A stretch of 64,000 nucleotides of DNA from JBAXQQ01 sp037131695 (GCA_964638715.1 CAZWZF010000007.1:104364-168363); one strand, 5' to 3'; shown: positions 35,722-45,112, counted from the stretch's first letter. Numbers and translations are program-made. The notes: a model not told the origin generated them from the letters alone.

Positions 35722-37260
35722 ATGAAAGAATTTTTTCGGAAATATGCTTATATTACCCGCATTATTATCGCCGGTTTGCTGTTGGCGGTGTCGCAGCCTA
35801 ACCCGCTGATTCCGGGATATTTCGGCTGGCATCCGCCAACAATTCTTTGCTGGATGTCGGCGACCATGCTGTTTTTACCAATGATAGCGGAGAAAAAACG
35901 TACCGCGTTCTGGTCGGTCTGGTCGATTTTATTGATATATTACCTCGTCAATGTCACCTGGGTTTCGCTGTTTGGCGAAGGTTTTCTGGGGATACTTCTC
36001 TGGCTTGGCTTGCCGCTGGCGATATCTGTTTATACCGCATTGGCGGTATTTATCGCCGTGCGCACCCGGGTAATTTACCGGCCCATCGTATTTGCACTAT
36101 CAATGGCGGGTGTCGAATGGCTGCGCGAGCAAGGGATATTCGGTTTCGCCTGGGCGCAAATCGGCATGGGACAGGCGGAAGGTTCTTTCATAAAGATTGC
36201 CTCACTGGGCGGGATAAACCTTATCACCTTTATCACCCTGTGGCTGTGCGGCGAGGTAGTGATGCACTACCACACCCGCGGCAAGACCCGGCGCATGCTG
36301 ATAGCGGCAGCAATTACTACCGGCACACTGCTCAGCGCGGCATTTATCGTAACAAATCGTCCATCAGTAGGCACTCCCATCACTGTAACGGTAGTGCAGC
36401 CATCGACAGCAATCGGGTTAACCCCCGCCGACCTGGTAAGCCCAACAACAACCGAAGAGATGAATAAATTAATCGAACACGAAAAGGTACGCGAGGAAAC
36501 TTTGCGGGTATTATCGACAAAAGCGCCGATAATGAGCCAGAAATCTATGATTGTCTGGTCGGAAAGCTCGCTGGGGCAACCGCCATACCTGTCGTGGGTT
36601 AATGAAATATGTCGAAGTAAAAACGCATGGCTGCTTTGCGGGTCACCCATGATAGATAACGAAGGTGTTTTTCGAAATACCGCATTTTTAATGAATGAAA
36701 CCAGTTATATCGAGATAGCGAAATATGACAAAATTCACCTGGTTCCCTTTGGCGAATTTGTGCCATTTCGCAAATTTGTCGAGAAAAATTTCCAGGTCCG
36801 CGGCAACGATATCATCCCCGGCAAACAGCGTTTCGTCTTCGATCAGACCGGACATCCTTTCGGCGTAGGCATTTGCTTCGAGTCGGTTCAGCCAGACATC
36901 AGCCGCTGGTACGCCAGCCACGGCGCGAAAACGCTATATTTCATCACCAACGACGCCTGGTTTCATACCACCCCGGCCATCCAGCAGCATTTCAACCAAT
37001 CCCGCTACCGTGCCATTGAAAACGGCCTGCCGGTAGTTCGCTGCGCCTCCACCGGCATCAGCGGCTTCATATCTCCCAATGGCGACGTAATCGACCAAAT
37101 ACCGGTAAACGAAAAAGCCATCCTCACCGCCAATATACTACCCGGCCCCGCCAACACCCCCTACACAAAATTCGGCTGGCTCTTCGGCCCCCTCGCACTG
37201 CTGGCATCGATCATACTGGCAGTAATTTATCGGGAAAGACGGGCGTTGAAAGATGTATGA
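35722..37260 (+). CDS. lnt: Apolipoprotein N-acyltransferase
   Basis: 512 residues. Several N-terminal membrane segments (to ~residue 215) are followed by a nitrilase-fold domain. The catalytic triad is visible as Glu281 (VWSESSL), Lys337 (YDKIHLVPFGEFVP) and Cys385 (GICFESVQ), close to the E. coli numbering 267/335/387. A last membrane helix precedes the C-terminus. Lnt adds the third acyl chain to lipoproteins in the inner membrane, which supports a diderm envelope. Standalone gene. Confidence 0.93.
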   Translation: MKEFFRKYAYITRIIIAGLLLAVSQPNPLIPGYFGWHPPTILCWMSATMLFLPMIAEKKRTAFWSVWSILLIYYLVNVTWVSLFGEGFLGILLWLGLPLAISVYTALAVFIAVRTRVIYRPIVFALSMAGVEWLREQGIFGFAWAQIGMGQAEGSFIKIASLGGINLITFITLWLCGEVVMHYHTRGKTRRMLIAAAITTGTLLSAAFIVTNRPSVGTPITVTVVQPSTAIGLTPADLVSPTTTEEMNKLIEHEKVREETLRVLSTKAPIMSQKSMIVWSESSLGQPPYLSWVNEICRSKNAWLLCGSPMIDNEGVFRNTAFLMNETSYIEIAKYDKIHLVPFGEFVPFRKFVEKNFQVRGNDIIPGKQRFVFDQTGHPFGVGICFESVQPDISRWYASHGAKTLYFITNDAWFHTTPAIQQHFNQSRYRAIENGLPVVRCASTGISGFISPNGDVIDQIPVNEKAILTANILPGPANTPYTKFGWLFGPLALLASIILAVIYRERRALKDV

Positions 37261-37591
37261 TATTCTACAAAAAAATAAAAAATGTGTAGAATTATAAAAC
37301 AGGTTAAAATAATCAGTCACCGTGTGGAAAGGGACGCCAGTCCGGCTTGATTTACATCAGAGCTATCTCTCCGGGAACGCCAATCTCCTGATTGGCAAGT
37401 GGTTAAAATGATAAATTCCAGAAAAATCAGCCGGACTTGCGTCCCTTTCCACACGGTGACTATATATTTTTACAATTCTTATACAAACAAATATTTACTT
37501 ATCCAACACAAAAAAGCACAAAAATAATTACTTATCTTTGCGCTCTTTGTGGTTAAATTTTCTATTATTTTGCCACTCTACTCCACTCTCT
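37261..37591. other. 331-base spacer with palindromic element
   Basis: Convergent-gene spacer containing family 3 copy C (37315-37461) and a weak inverted pair of AAAGCACAAA / TTTGCGCTCTTTGTGG words (37507-37562). No gene seen. Confidence 0.6.
37315..37461. repeat. Palindromic element family 3, copy C (147 bp)
   Basis: Arms 37315-37347 and 37429-37461 pair almost perfectly. The arm reads AGTCACCGTGTGGAAAGGGA then CGCCAGTCCGGC, differing from copies A and B at several sites where the partner arm has changed to match. Confidence 0.85.
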
Positions 37592-38887
37592 CTACACCTG
37601 AGATGCCTTCAGTGCCTGATCTATATCATCGATGATATCTTCTACTGTTTCCAGGCCGACGGACAGGCGGATGAAGTCGGCGGTTACACCGGTGCTTTCC
37701 TGTTCCTCTGGAGTTAGCTGCTGGTGGGTGGTGCTGGCCGGGTGAATTACCAGGCTCTTTGCGTCACCGATGTTCGCCAGGTGGGACAGCAGTTCTACGT
37801 TGTCGATGAATTTTTTGCCTGCTTCCAGACCGCCTTTGATGCCGAAGCCTACTATGCCGCCGTAGCCGTTTTTCAGGTATTTATTGGCCAATTCGTAGGA
37901 TTGGGTGCCGGGGATGCCGGGGTAATTCACCCATGTTACCAGCGGGTGGTTTAACAGGAACTCTACAACTTTTGCTGCGTTGTCGCTGTGTCGTTGTACG
38001 CGCAGTGACAGCGTTTCAACGCCTTGCAATATCTGGAATGAATTGAACGGGCTAATTGACGGTCCAAGGTCGCGGATGCCAGTAACTCTGGCACGCAGGA
38101 TAAAGGCAAGGCTGCGCAGCGGTTCCGGCAACTCGTTCCAAACCAGGCCGTGATAACTGTGGTCGGGGTTGGTGAAACGCGGGAAGCGTCCGCTTTTGCC
38201 CCAGTCAAACTTGCCGCTGTCGACGATGACGCCACCGAGTGATGTGCCGTGACCGCCGATGAATTTTGTCAGTGAATGGATTACAATGTCGGCGCCGTGT
38301 TCGATAGGACGCACCAGGTATGGCGTCGCGGCGGTGTTGTCTATAACTAACGGCAGGCCATTTTCATGAGCGATTGCCGCTACTGCCGCAAAGTCAAAAA
38401 CGTCATTTTTGGGGTTGCCGATTGACTCGCCAAAGATAAGTTTTGTGTTCGGTTGTATCGCTTTGCGGAAATTTTCCGGGTCGGATGGATCGACGAAAGT
38501 TGTCTGGATACCCAGATCGGCAAGGGTGTAATGCAGCAGGTTGTAAGTTCCGCCATAAAGGCTGGATGATGCCACCACATGGTCGCCGGCACCAGCTATA
38601 TTAACAATAGCCAGGGTTTCTGCTGACTGACCGGAGGCGGTAACCAGCGCTGCCGCGCCGCCTTCTAATGCTGCAATCCTTTCCTCTAACACATTCGTAG
38701 TTGGGTTCATCAACCGGGTGTAGATATTCCCGAACTCCTTGAGTCCGAACAGGTTTGCGGCGTGCTCAGTACTCTTGAATACATAGGACGTCGTCTGGTA
38801 AATAGGTACAGCGCGTGACCCGGTGGTGGGGTCTGCTACCTGCCCGGCATGCAATGCCAGCGTGTCAAAACCAAGTTGTTTACCCAT
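37592..38887 (-). CDS. metY: O-acetylhomoserine sulfhydrylase (methionine biosynthesis)
   Basis: 431 residues from ATG 38887, preceded by AAAGGAGC; an 8-residue upstream extension was rejected. Cys/Met metabolism PLP family: FDTLALHAGQ, YTRLMNPTTNVLEERIAALE, YGGTYNL, and PLP Lys in IHSLTKFIGGHGTSLGG. The insert around FPRFTNPDHSYHG and the length are typical of the MetY subgroup, which makes homocysteine from O-acetylhomoserine and sulfide. A strong promoter lies at 39032-39060 with a leader of about 140 bases. Confidence 0.92.
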   Translation of the reverse strand: MGKQLGFDTLALHAGQVADPTTGSRAVPIYQTTSYVFKSTEHAANLFGLKEFGNIYTRLMNPTTNVLEERIAALEGGAAALVTASGQSAETLAIVNIAGAGDHVVASSSLYGGTYNLLHYTLADLGIQTTFVDPSDPENFRKAIQPNTKLIFGESIGNPKNDVFDFAAVAAIAHENGLPLVIDNTAATPYLVRPIEHGADIVIHSLTKFIGGHGTSLGGVIVDSGKFDWGKSGRFPRFTNPDHSYHGLVWNELPEPLRSLAFILRARVTGIRDLGPSISPFNSFQILQGVETLSLRVQRHSDNAAKVVEFLLNHPLVTWVNYPGIPGTQSYELANKYLKNGYGGIVGFGIKGGLEAGKKFIDNVELLSHLANIGDAKSLVIHPASTTHQQLTPEEQESTGVTADFIRLSVGLETVEDIIDDIDQALKASQV

Positions 38888-39031
38888 TGTTTGTGCTCCT
38901 TTGTCATACACCCCTGCGATCTGATATAAATTTCAGCAAAGGCAATACAGATTCTTGTATGCTGTTATTGTTACCCACCGTAAAAAAGTTTTAAACATAC
39001 TATTCCGATAAGAAAACAATATTATGAAAAA

Positions 39032-39060
39032 ATTATATAATTCAATACAGCAGGTGTCAA
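39032..39060 (-). promoter_or_regulatory. Consensus sigma70-type promoter of metY
   Basis: On the minus strand TTGACA (39060-39055), exactly 17 bases, then TATAAT (39037-39032): a perfect consensus. The resulting ~140-base untranslated leader has no riboswitch that I recognise. Confidence 0.75.
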
Positions 39061-39289
39061 TGGGGTAAACGGGGATTTGTGTGAAAATTTTGTAGAAATT
39101 TTGAAATAAAGTTTAGTAAGCTGGTTGGAATAGGTTTTATGCGGGTGAAGGGTTTGGATGGTTAATACGATATTTTAAACGCAAATATTTTTTGACATGA
39201 TTAACATAATTTAATTATTTAATGACAAAGTCAAAAATCTTGTTAATCATGTTAATCATGTCTAAAATTTCTATTTTAAATAAATCTCT
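39061..39289. other. Spacer between rsmB and metY promoter
   Basis: Together with the metY leader, the gene-free gap is 402 bases. Apart from the inverted repeat at 39194-39262, nothing recognisable is present. Confidence 0.5.
39194..39262. repeat. Inverted repeat GACATGATTAACA / TGTTAATCATGTC
   Basis: Perfect 13-base arms separated by 43 bases; the right arm is preceded by a second copy of TGTTAATCATG. It belongs to the word-like inverted pairs of the window and may end rsmB transcription. Confidence 0.7.
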
Positions 39290-40627
39290 CTACTCCGCCT
39301 TAACCAGCAAAGCTGCGAAGATGCCGTCGGTGTTGTGGCGGTGGGGCATTAGCTGGATGGTGTTATCCAGGTTTATGGCGTTTTCGGGCAGGGATTTGAA
39401 TTTTTCTGCTGCCGGGGCTATTGACCATGACGGGTTTTCTGCTATGAAGGCGTTGATTACTTCGGTGTTTTCTTCCGGTTCCAGCGAGCAGGTGCTGTAC
39501 ATTAATCTGCCGCCGGGTTTGACCGCTTTCGCACCGGCGCGCAGCAGTTCTGCCTGCAATGTCGCCATTTCGGCAATATTTTCGGCTGTTTTGCGCCAGC
39601 GGGAATCTGCCTGGCGGCGAAGCGCGCCGGTGCCGGTGCAGGGAGCGTCCAGCAGCGCGTAGTCCATCTCTTTACCCGGGTTTATTTTCCGGGCATCGCC
39701 AGCGGTAATGGTTATCGTCTGCAGGCCAAGGCGTTCCATGCTGTCTTTCAATACATCAAGACGCTCCGCGCTGGTGTCTGTCGCCAGCAATGTTCCGCTG
39801 TCATCGACCCATTCCGCCAGGTGAGTTGTTTTGCCGCCGACGCCGGCAGCCATATCCCATCCGTCGCGGTTTCTGCCTGGTCGGCAGAGTTCGGTTACGA
39901 TGATGCTTCCCTCGCCTTGCAGTGTGAACAGGCCTTCTTTATATTCTTCCGTCGTTCGCGGGTCGCCGCCGCCGATTACGTTCAATCCCCATTCAGATAT
40001 TTCTGTTGGCGCCGTCATCACCTCGCGCATTTCCAGAAAGTTTTGCAATGCTTCGCGGGTTACCCAGCGTCGATTGACCCGCAAGGTGGTAGGAGCAGGC
40101 TCATTGTTGCGTATCAATAACTCTTCTGTTTCTGCAAATCCAAACCGCGCCAGCCAGCGGCGAACCAGCCACAGCGGGTGCGAATAATAAATCGACAGAT
40201 ATTTCGCCGCTTCTTTTTCTTTGTCCGGCCAGGTTAATTCATCCATTTCGCGCTGAAAACGCCTGAGTACCGCATTGGTCTGTTTTCCCGCGCCTTGTCC
40301 GCAATTATCACGCGCTATCTGTACTGCCTCGTTCACCGCGGTGTGGTCGGGCACTTTATCCATCAGGGTCATCTGGTATATTGCCATGCGCATGGCGGCA
40401 TGCACCGGTCGTTCCAGTTTCTCTAATGGTCTTTCGATTAATTTGCTGATGATATAATCAAGCCGTCTTTTCCAGCGGGTCACGCCGTTTGCCAATGCCG
40501 TGGCTAAACCGCGGTCGCGGGGATCGGCGATATTATTCAGCGCCGCGTCCAAACGAGCGCGGTAATTATCGGTTTCATCAACTAAAACTTCCAGAGCGGC
40601 GGCCCGTGCGGGCGATATTTTTGTCAT
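39290..40627 (-). CDS. rsmB: 16S rRNA (cytosine-5) methyltransferase RsmB family
   Basis: 445 residues from ATG 40627 (CAGGAGAAATTA upstream). The N-terminal NusB-like RNA-binding domain (~1-140) is followed by an N1/PUA-like segment and a SAM-dependent methyltransferase: WDMAAGVGGKTTHLAEW, LDAPCTGTGALRR (catalytic Cys) and YSTCSLEPEEN (second Cys). This layout is RsmB (m5C967 of 16S rRNA in E. coli). It is divergent from the lptF/G-type gene, 72 bases away. Confidence 0.9.
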   Translation of the reverse strand: MTKISPARAAALEVLVDETDNYRARLDAALNNIADPRDRGLATALANGVTRWKRRLDYIISKLIERPLEKLERPVHAAMRMAIYQMTLMDKVPDHTAVNEAVQIARDNCGQGAGKQTNAVLRRFQREMDELTWPDKEKEAAKYLSIYYSHPLWLVRRWLARFGFAETEELLIRNNEPAPTTLRVNRRWVTREALQNFLEMREVMTAPTEISEWGLNVIGGGDPRTTEEYKEGLFTLQGEGSIIVTELCRPGRNRDGWDMAAGVGGKTTHLAEWVDDSGTLLATDTSAERLDVLKDSMERLGLQTITITAGDARKINPGKEMDYALLDAPCTGTGALRRQADSRWRKTAENIAEMATLQAELLRAGAKAVKPGGRLMYSTCSLEPEENTEVINAFIAENPSWSIAPAAEKFKSLPENAINLDNTIQLMPHRHNTDGIFAALLVKAE

Positions 40628-40699
40628 TAATTTCTCCTGTCGGGTCAATTTTACCATTTCACGCAGGAATTTACCTAAAAGCGGCAGAATAGAGATAAT

Positions 40700-41824
40700 A
40701 TGCGGATTTTTGACCGTTATATTACTAAATCAATATTTGGCGCATTCATATTCAGTTTGTGCATGTTTTTGGCACTGCTGCTGGCGATGGATATGCTCAG
40801 CAAGCTGTTGACCCTGGTCACTGAACAAGGGGTGCCGGTGACAACCGCGTTTAAAATTTTCCTGCTCCGTCTTCCCGGCAGCATAAAGTTCGCCTTGCCC
40901 ATGAGCATGCTGCTGTCGATTTTAACGGTATTCAACCAGATGTCGTCGGACAGCGAGATGGTTGCCATTCGCGCCGCCGGCGTTAGTTTCATGCGTATCG
41001 CGACACCAGCGCTGATTTTTGCCGTGCTGGTAACGGGAGTATCTTTCTGGATATCCGAGAAAATCGCCCCTGTTCTAAGCCAGCAGGCGCTGGATATAAC
41101 CAATAAAGCCATCAACCAGATCAACCGCAAAACCGTGATGCCATACGTATTGAAAGACGAAAAGAAAGACCAGATAATTTATGGATTTTTCGCAGAGAAT
41201 TTCAATGCGGAAGAGCAGGTGATGAAAAATGTCACCGTCATATTTTATGAAAACGGCAAGCAGTCGGTAAATATGTATGCCGATGAAGCGAATTGGAGCG
41301 ACAAAGCGGATAAGTGGGAATTTAGAAACGCAAGTTTTTTCTATATTAAGCCCGGTGGTCAGGGAATATCGCTGCAGCCAATGGAAAAAGACGCAAATCT
41401 GTTGTTGAATGAACCGGCGTTTGCCCTGCGGGAAAGCCCTTTCCGCATTGCCGCCAGCCGTAAGAACGCAGATGACCTGACATCAGGTGAAATACAGCAA
41501 TTCATCTATGACCTGAAGAAAATGGGCAATCAATATTCCAAGGTAGCCCGTTGGGAAACCCGCTTGCAGCAGCGATGGGCGCTGCCCTTTGCCTGTTTCG
41601 TATTCGCCCTTATCGCCGCGCCATTGGGTCTGCGCCATCATCGCACCAGCAGTGCCGTGGGGTTGGGGCTTAGCCTGGTGATAATATTTCTATATTACAC
41701 CCTTAACAACATGCTGCAGCCGTTGGGCGACAACGGTTCATTAAACGCGATAGTGGCAGCCTGGGCGCCAAATATCGTCGGGGCAGTTATTGGCGTATTT
41801 TTGATGTTTAAGGCGAACCGGTGA
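40700..41824 (+). CDS. LptF/LptG family permease (lipopolysaccharide export)
   Basis: 374 residues of the YjgP/YjgQ family. The first membrane segment is within IFGAFIFSLCMFLALLLAMDML; the motif LPGSIKFALPMSMLLS and a large periplasmic beta domain (~125-265) follow; three more helices close the protein (LPFACFVFALIAAPLGLRHH, GLGLSLVIIFLYYTLNNML). It would work with LptB/LptC to move LPS or a related glycolipid to the outer membrane. Only one such gene is here, so LptF cannot be told from LptG. Confidence 0.88.
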   Translation: MRIFDRYITKSIFGAFIFSLCMFLALLLAMDMLSKLLTLVTEQGVPVTTAFKIFLLRLPGSIKFALPMSMLLSILTVFNQMSSDSEMVAIRAAGVSFMRIATPALIFAVLVTGVSFWISEKIAPVLSQQALDITNKAINQINRKTVMPYVLKDEKKDQIIYGFFAENFNAEEQVMKNVTVIFYENGKQSVNMYADEANWSDKADKWEFRNASFFYIKPGGQGISLQPMEKDANLLLNEPAFALRESPFRIAASRKNADDLTSGEIQQFIYDLKKMGNQYSKVARWETRLQQRWALPFACFVFALIAAPLGLRHHRTSSAVGLGLSLVIIFLYYTLNNMLQPLGDNGSLNAIVAAWAPNIVGAVIGVFLMFKANR

Positions 41825-41890
41825 TATAATTAAAAATTAATAATTAATGATTACGAATTATGTAGGTTCTTGAAAAATTATTATAAATCA

Positions 41891-41932
41891 GGGACTGACG
41901 CCGAGTGGCGAAGCCGCGAAGGTGTCTGTCCC
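41891..41932 (+). repeat. REP-like family 1, copy E
   Basis: GGGACTGACGCCGAGTGGCG...GGTGTCTGTCCC, 67 bases after the permease stop. Confidence 0.8.
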
Positions 41933-41957
41933 ATCGAGGTTAAGCGGAAATTGCAAA

Positions 41958-42004
41958 TTATGCCTCCCTCTTGAGGGGGTGTCACCGCAGTGACGGAGGG
42001 AGTT
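41958..42004 (+). repeat. Repeat family 2, short copy c
   Basis: TTATGCCTCCCTCTTGAGGG, then GTGTCACCGCAGTGACGGAG; directly follows a family 1 copy and an AAATTGC unit. Confidence 0.75.
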
Positions 42005-42048
42005 TTCCCTTTATAAACGATATTTTCTTGGCAGGTCAGTGAGGGAAT

Positions 42049-42615
42049 ATGGCAGAGAAAATTACTGAAATACCTTTTCAAATAACTGCTGAATTGCAGA
42101 ATGTACTGAAACGCATCGACCCGGTCGAAGTTGGCAAACTGGTCGACGCGATTATTCATACCCGGCATTTATTCATTGATGGCCGCGGTCGGTCCGGACT
42201 AATGATGCGGGCATTCGCCATTCGCCTTACCCACCTGGATATTCACTGCCACGTGGTTGGCGAATCAACCACACCAAGCCTGCAAACTGACGACCTGCTG
42301 CTGGTGGGTTCCGGTTCCGGTGAAACGGTAACCCCGTTGTTAACAGTAAAGACCGCTTTAAAAGCCGGCGGCAAGGTAGCAGTGCTGACCTCGCGCCGAA
42401 AATCTGCCATGGCGCAGATAGCCGACCTGGTGGTGGTGGTACCCGCCCCGGTACGTGAAAGCAGCGACGTGGAACCTGTCTCTACCATCCAGCCGATGGG
42501 TTCCCTATTCGAGCAATCCCTGCTGATACTCCTCGATTCCATAGTAATAATCCTGAAAGAACGCCTGAACCTTGACGAAAAAACCATGATGGCACGGCAT
42601 TCTAATTTGGAGTAA
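42049..42615 (+). CDS. hxlB: 6-phospho-3-hexuloisomerase (SIS domain)
   Basis: 188 residues. SIS-fold protein matching PHI: DGRGRSGLMMRAFAIRLTHL, VVGESTTPSL, DDLLLVGSGSGETVTPL, and the late MGSLFEQSLLILLDSIV. It interconverts 3-hexulose 6-phosphate and fructose 6-phosphate in the ribulose monophosphate pathway (formaldehyde fixation, or reversed for pentose supply). The partner hexulose-phosphate synthase (hxlA) is not in the window. Ribosome binding site GTGAGGG upstream. Confidence 0.88.
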   Translation: MAEKITEIPFQITAELQNVLKRIDPVEVGKLVDAIIHTRHLFIDGRGRSGLMMRAFAIRLTHLDIHCHVVGESTTPSLQTDDLLLVGSGSGETVTPLLTVKTALKAGGKVAVLTSRRKSAMAQIADLVVVVPAPVRESSDVEPVSTIQPMGSLFEQSLLILLDSIVIILKERLNLDEKTMMARHSNLE

Positions 42616-42916
42616 ATTATTTACATCGATTAACAGGATTTAAAGGATAGGATAAATCAAATTTTAATACCATTAGATTTTTTTAAAGTTCTTATAATAT
42701 CAAGATATCAATATCCTTTCTATCCTGTTAATCGATGTAAAATAAAATATAAATGACTGTTTTTTTAATAATAATCTGCAAACGGTGAACTCATGCAGCA
42801 AGACCGGTGACTGTCCCGAAAAACTATAAATTGGTACAATACAGTTGTATTACATATTTGCCATCTGCCATTAACAGTGTCGGATGGTATAAATTTTATT
42901 TTTGTGAGGTATAAAG
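42616..42916. other. 301-base spacer with a 120-bp inverted repeat
   Basis: Holds the repeat at 42621-42740; the rest is the probable promoter region of the downstream reductase gene. No gene seen. Confidence 0.5.
42621..42740. repeat. Inverted repeat TTACATCGATTAACAGGA type
   Basis: An 18-base perfect match at the ends (42621-42638 and 42723-42740) extends to about 28 of 32 bases, enclosing an AT-rich loop. A related CAGTTAATCTTGTTAACCCTG word lies at 43953-43973. Confidence 0.8.
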
Positions 42917-43903
42917 ATGCATAATTTTGCAGAGAATCGGTATGATAAAATGCAGTATCGGCGCTGCGGACGCAGTGGATTGATGCTGCCGGCGATATCG
43001 TTGGGAGCATGGGAGACGTTTGGCGGTTATAAAGGTGCAGAAACGGCACGGGAAGTTATTTTTCGCGCCTTTGACCTGGGGGTTACCCATTTTGACCTGG
43101 CTAATAATTACGGCACACCGCCGGGGAACGCGGAAATTGTGGTGGGAAAAATACTCAAGGAAATGCCCCGCGACGAGATAATCATCAGCAGCAAAGCCGG
43201 TTACCGCATGTGGCCGGGTCCGTATGGCGAGTGGGGTTCACGCAAGTATATCATCGCCAGTTGCGACCAGTCGCTGAAAAGAATGGGCGTGGAATATTTC
43301 GATATCTTCTACTCACACCGTTTTGACCCCAACACCCCATTGGAAGAAACCCTTGGCGCGTTGGATACATTGGTGAAACAAGGCAAGGCGTTATATGCCG
43401 GCGTCAGCAGTTACCCGGGTGCGAAGTTTGCCGAATCTACCCGCATTGTTGAGAAGCACGACTTGGCACCGATTACCATTCACCAACCGCGGTACAACCT
43501 GCTCCAGCGCGATATCGAATGGGACCTGCTGTCGCAGACCATCGAATACGGCACCGGCGTTATTCCATTCTGCCCGTTGGCAAGCGGATTGTTGACCAGC
43601 AAGTATATCAACGGCGATATTCCAACCGGGAGTCGCGCCGCGGAAAAATGGGGCGCCGATTGGGTAAAAAACAACCTGTCAGACGAACGCCTGGTAGTGC
43701 TGAAATCTCTCGATAAAATAGCTGCCGACCGCGGACAAACCCTTGCGCAAATGGCACTCGCCTGGGTACTGCGTTTGCCCGGCATCACCAGCGCATTGAT
43801 AGGCGCGTCATCGGTAAAACAGATTGAAGAAAACGTCGCCGCGCTGGATAATCTGACCTTCACCGATGATGAATTGAAACAGATTGACAGGTTGACGAAG
43901 TAA
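42917..43903 (+). CDS. Aldo/keto reductase (L-glyceraldehyde 3-phosphate reductase-like)
   Basis: 328 residues. Catalytic tetrad elements are visible: Asp and Tyr in HFDLANNYGTPPGNAE, Lys in IISSKAGYRMWPGPYGEWG, His in IFYSHRFDP. The motif YRMWPGPYGEWGS is close to the YghZ/Gpr group, which reduces L-glyceraldehyde 3-phosphate and methylglyoxal with NADPH. C-terminal ALIGASSVKQIEENVAAL is the cofactor-binding end. Start at ATG 42917 after GTGAGG. Confidence 0.88.
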   Translation: MHNFAENRYDKMQYRRCGRSGLMLPAISLGAWETFGGYKGAETAREVIFRAFDLGVTHFDLANNYGTPPGNAEIVVGKILKEMPRDEIIISSKAGYRMWPGPYGEWGSRKYIIASCDQSLKRMGVEYFDIFYSHRFDPNTPLEETLGALDTLVKQGKALYAGVSSYPGAKFAESTRIVEKHDLAPITIHQPRYNLLQRDIEWDLLSQTIEYGTGVIPFCPLASGLLTSKYINGDIPTGSRAAEKWGADWVKNNLSDERLVVLKSLDKIAADRGQTLAQMALAWVLRLPGITSALIGASSVKQIEENVAALDNLTFTDDELKQIDRLTK

Positions 43904-43987
43904 AGTAAAGTAAATAATGATTAATTAATATGGATAGGCAAAATATATCAATCCAGTTAATCTTGTTAACCCTGTCAAAAAAATATT

Positions 43988-44015
43988 GTAGAGACGCAAG
44001 ATTTTGCGTCTCTAC
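43988..44015. repeat. Short palindrome GTAGAGACGCAA..TTGCGTCTCTAC
   Basis: Perfect 12-base arms around GATT, followed by a few T residues. It may terminate the reductase gene. Confidence 0.7.
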
Positions 44016-44146
44016 TTTAAATCAGAGAACTGGGTTAAATATTAAAAGTGGCTGCCTGGATTTGTGCTGTACCTAATAGTAGTAAAAATTCCATCAGCAA
44101 ATCCTCATACTCGCTCTTATCCCTTCCAATTTGGTAAAATATAGTC

Positions 44147-45052
44147 ATGAAAAATTATGTTGAATTGTTTGATCTTCCCCTGACTGATTTAATGGCGCGG
44201 GCAAATACGGCGCGGCGGGATAATGTCGGCAATGGAATTGATATGTGCACAATTTGCAACGCACGGTCAGGTAAATGTACCGAGGATTGCAAGTTTTGCG
44301 CCCAGTCTGTCCATTACAATACTACTGCCAGCGAATATCCGCTGCTGCCGGATGAAGAGTTATTGGCTGCTGCCCGACGCGCAAAAGAAATCGGCAGTCC
44401 GCATTTTTGCATCGTAACCAGCGGTAATGCTTTGACTGGCGACGAGTTTGAACGAATAGTAAAAATCATCCCCCGCATTATCTCTGAAGTTGGCATCGCT
44501 GTTTGCACATCGTTGGGCTGCCTTGATTATGATAGTCTTTGCCGATTGCGCGACGCTGGCATGGAACGTTTTCACCATAATTTAGAGACATCTCGCGGTT
44601 TTTATCCCAATATAGTATCCACCCACAGTTACGACGATCGTGTAAATACCGCAATGGCGGCGAAAAAAGCCGGACTGGTTTTGTGTTGCGGCGGCATATT
44701 CGGCATCGGCGAGTCATACCAGGACCGGGTAGACATGGCGCTGGAACTGAAAGAAATTAACCCCGACATTATACCCATCAACTTTCTCATCCCCATCCCG
44801 GGCACTCCACTGGGCAATCAGTCGTTGATATCCCCGGTGGAAGCGTTGAAAACCATATCCGTATTCCGTATCATATTGCCAGATAAAACCATAAAAATCG
44901 GCGGCGGCCGCGAGATGATACTCGGTGACTTCCAGGCTACCGCGTTCCTGGCCGGTGCCAACGGCATGATAGTCGGCGGCTACCTGACCCGCGGCGGCCG
45001 CGACTGGCAGACCGACAAGAAGATGGCGGAAGAAGTGATGAGAACGTGGTAA
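44147..45052 (+). CDS. bioB: Biotin synthase
   Basis: 301 residues, slightly shorter than usual at the N-terminus. Radical SAM cluster Cys44-Cys48-Cys51 (GKCTEDCKFCAQS), then HHNLETSRGFYP, CCGGIFGIGES and IKIGGGREM, all matching BioB; the second cluster residues are in these motifs. It inserts sulfur into dethiobiotin to make biotin. No other bio genes are adjacent. Confidence 0.93.
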   Translation: MKNYVELFDLPLTDLMARANTARRDNVGNGIDMCTICNARSGKCTEDCKFCAQSVHYNTTASEYPLLPDEELLAAARRAKEIGSPHFCIVTSGNALTGDEFERIVKIIPRIISEVGIAVCTSLGCLDYDSLCRLRDAGMERFHHNLETSRGFYPNIVSTHSYDDRVNTAMAAKKAGLVLCCGGIFGIGESYQDRVDMALELKEINPDIIPINFLIPIPGTPLGNQSLISPVEALKTISVFRIILPDKTIKIGGGREMILGDFQATAFLAGANGMIVGGYLTRGGRDWQTDKKMAEEVMRTW

Positions 45053-45091
45053 AAGAAGAGAGAAGAGTGAAATTTAGAAGAGTGAAAATGT

Positions 45092-45112
45092 GGCGTCACC
45101 GTCTCGGTGACG
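45092..45112. repeat. Short palindrome GGCGTCACC..GGTGACG, second copy
   Basis: Identical over 21 bases to 18621-18641; it lies 40 bases after bioB. Confidence 0.7.

Noticed and set aside
37592..38887. Cystathionine gamma-synthase (MetB) as alternative identity
   Set aside because: Length of 431 residues, the FPRFTNPDHSYHG insert and the opening FDTLALHAGQ fit MetY better.
38888..39031. SAM riboswitch upstream of metY
   Set aside because: The characteristic SAM-I, SAM-II and SAH core sequences were not found, so only an unassigned leader is reported.
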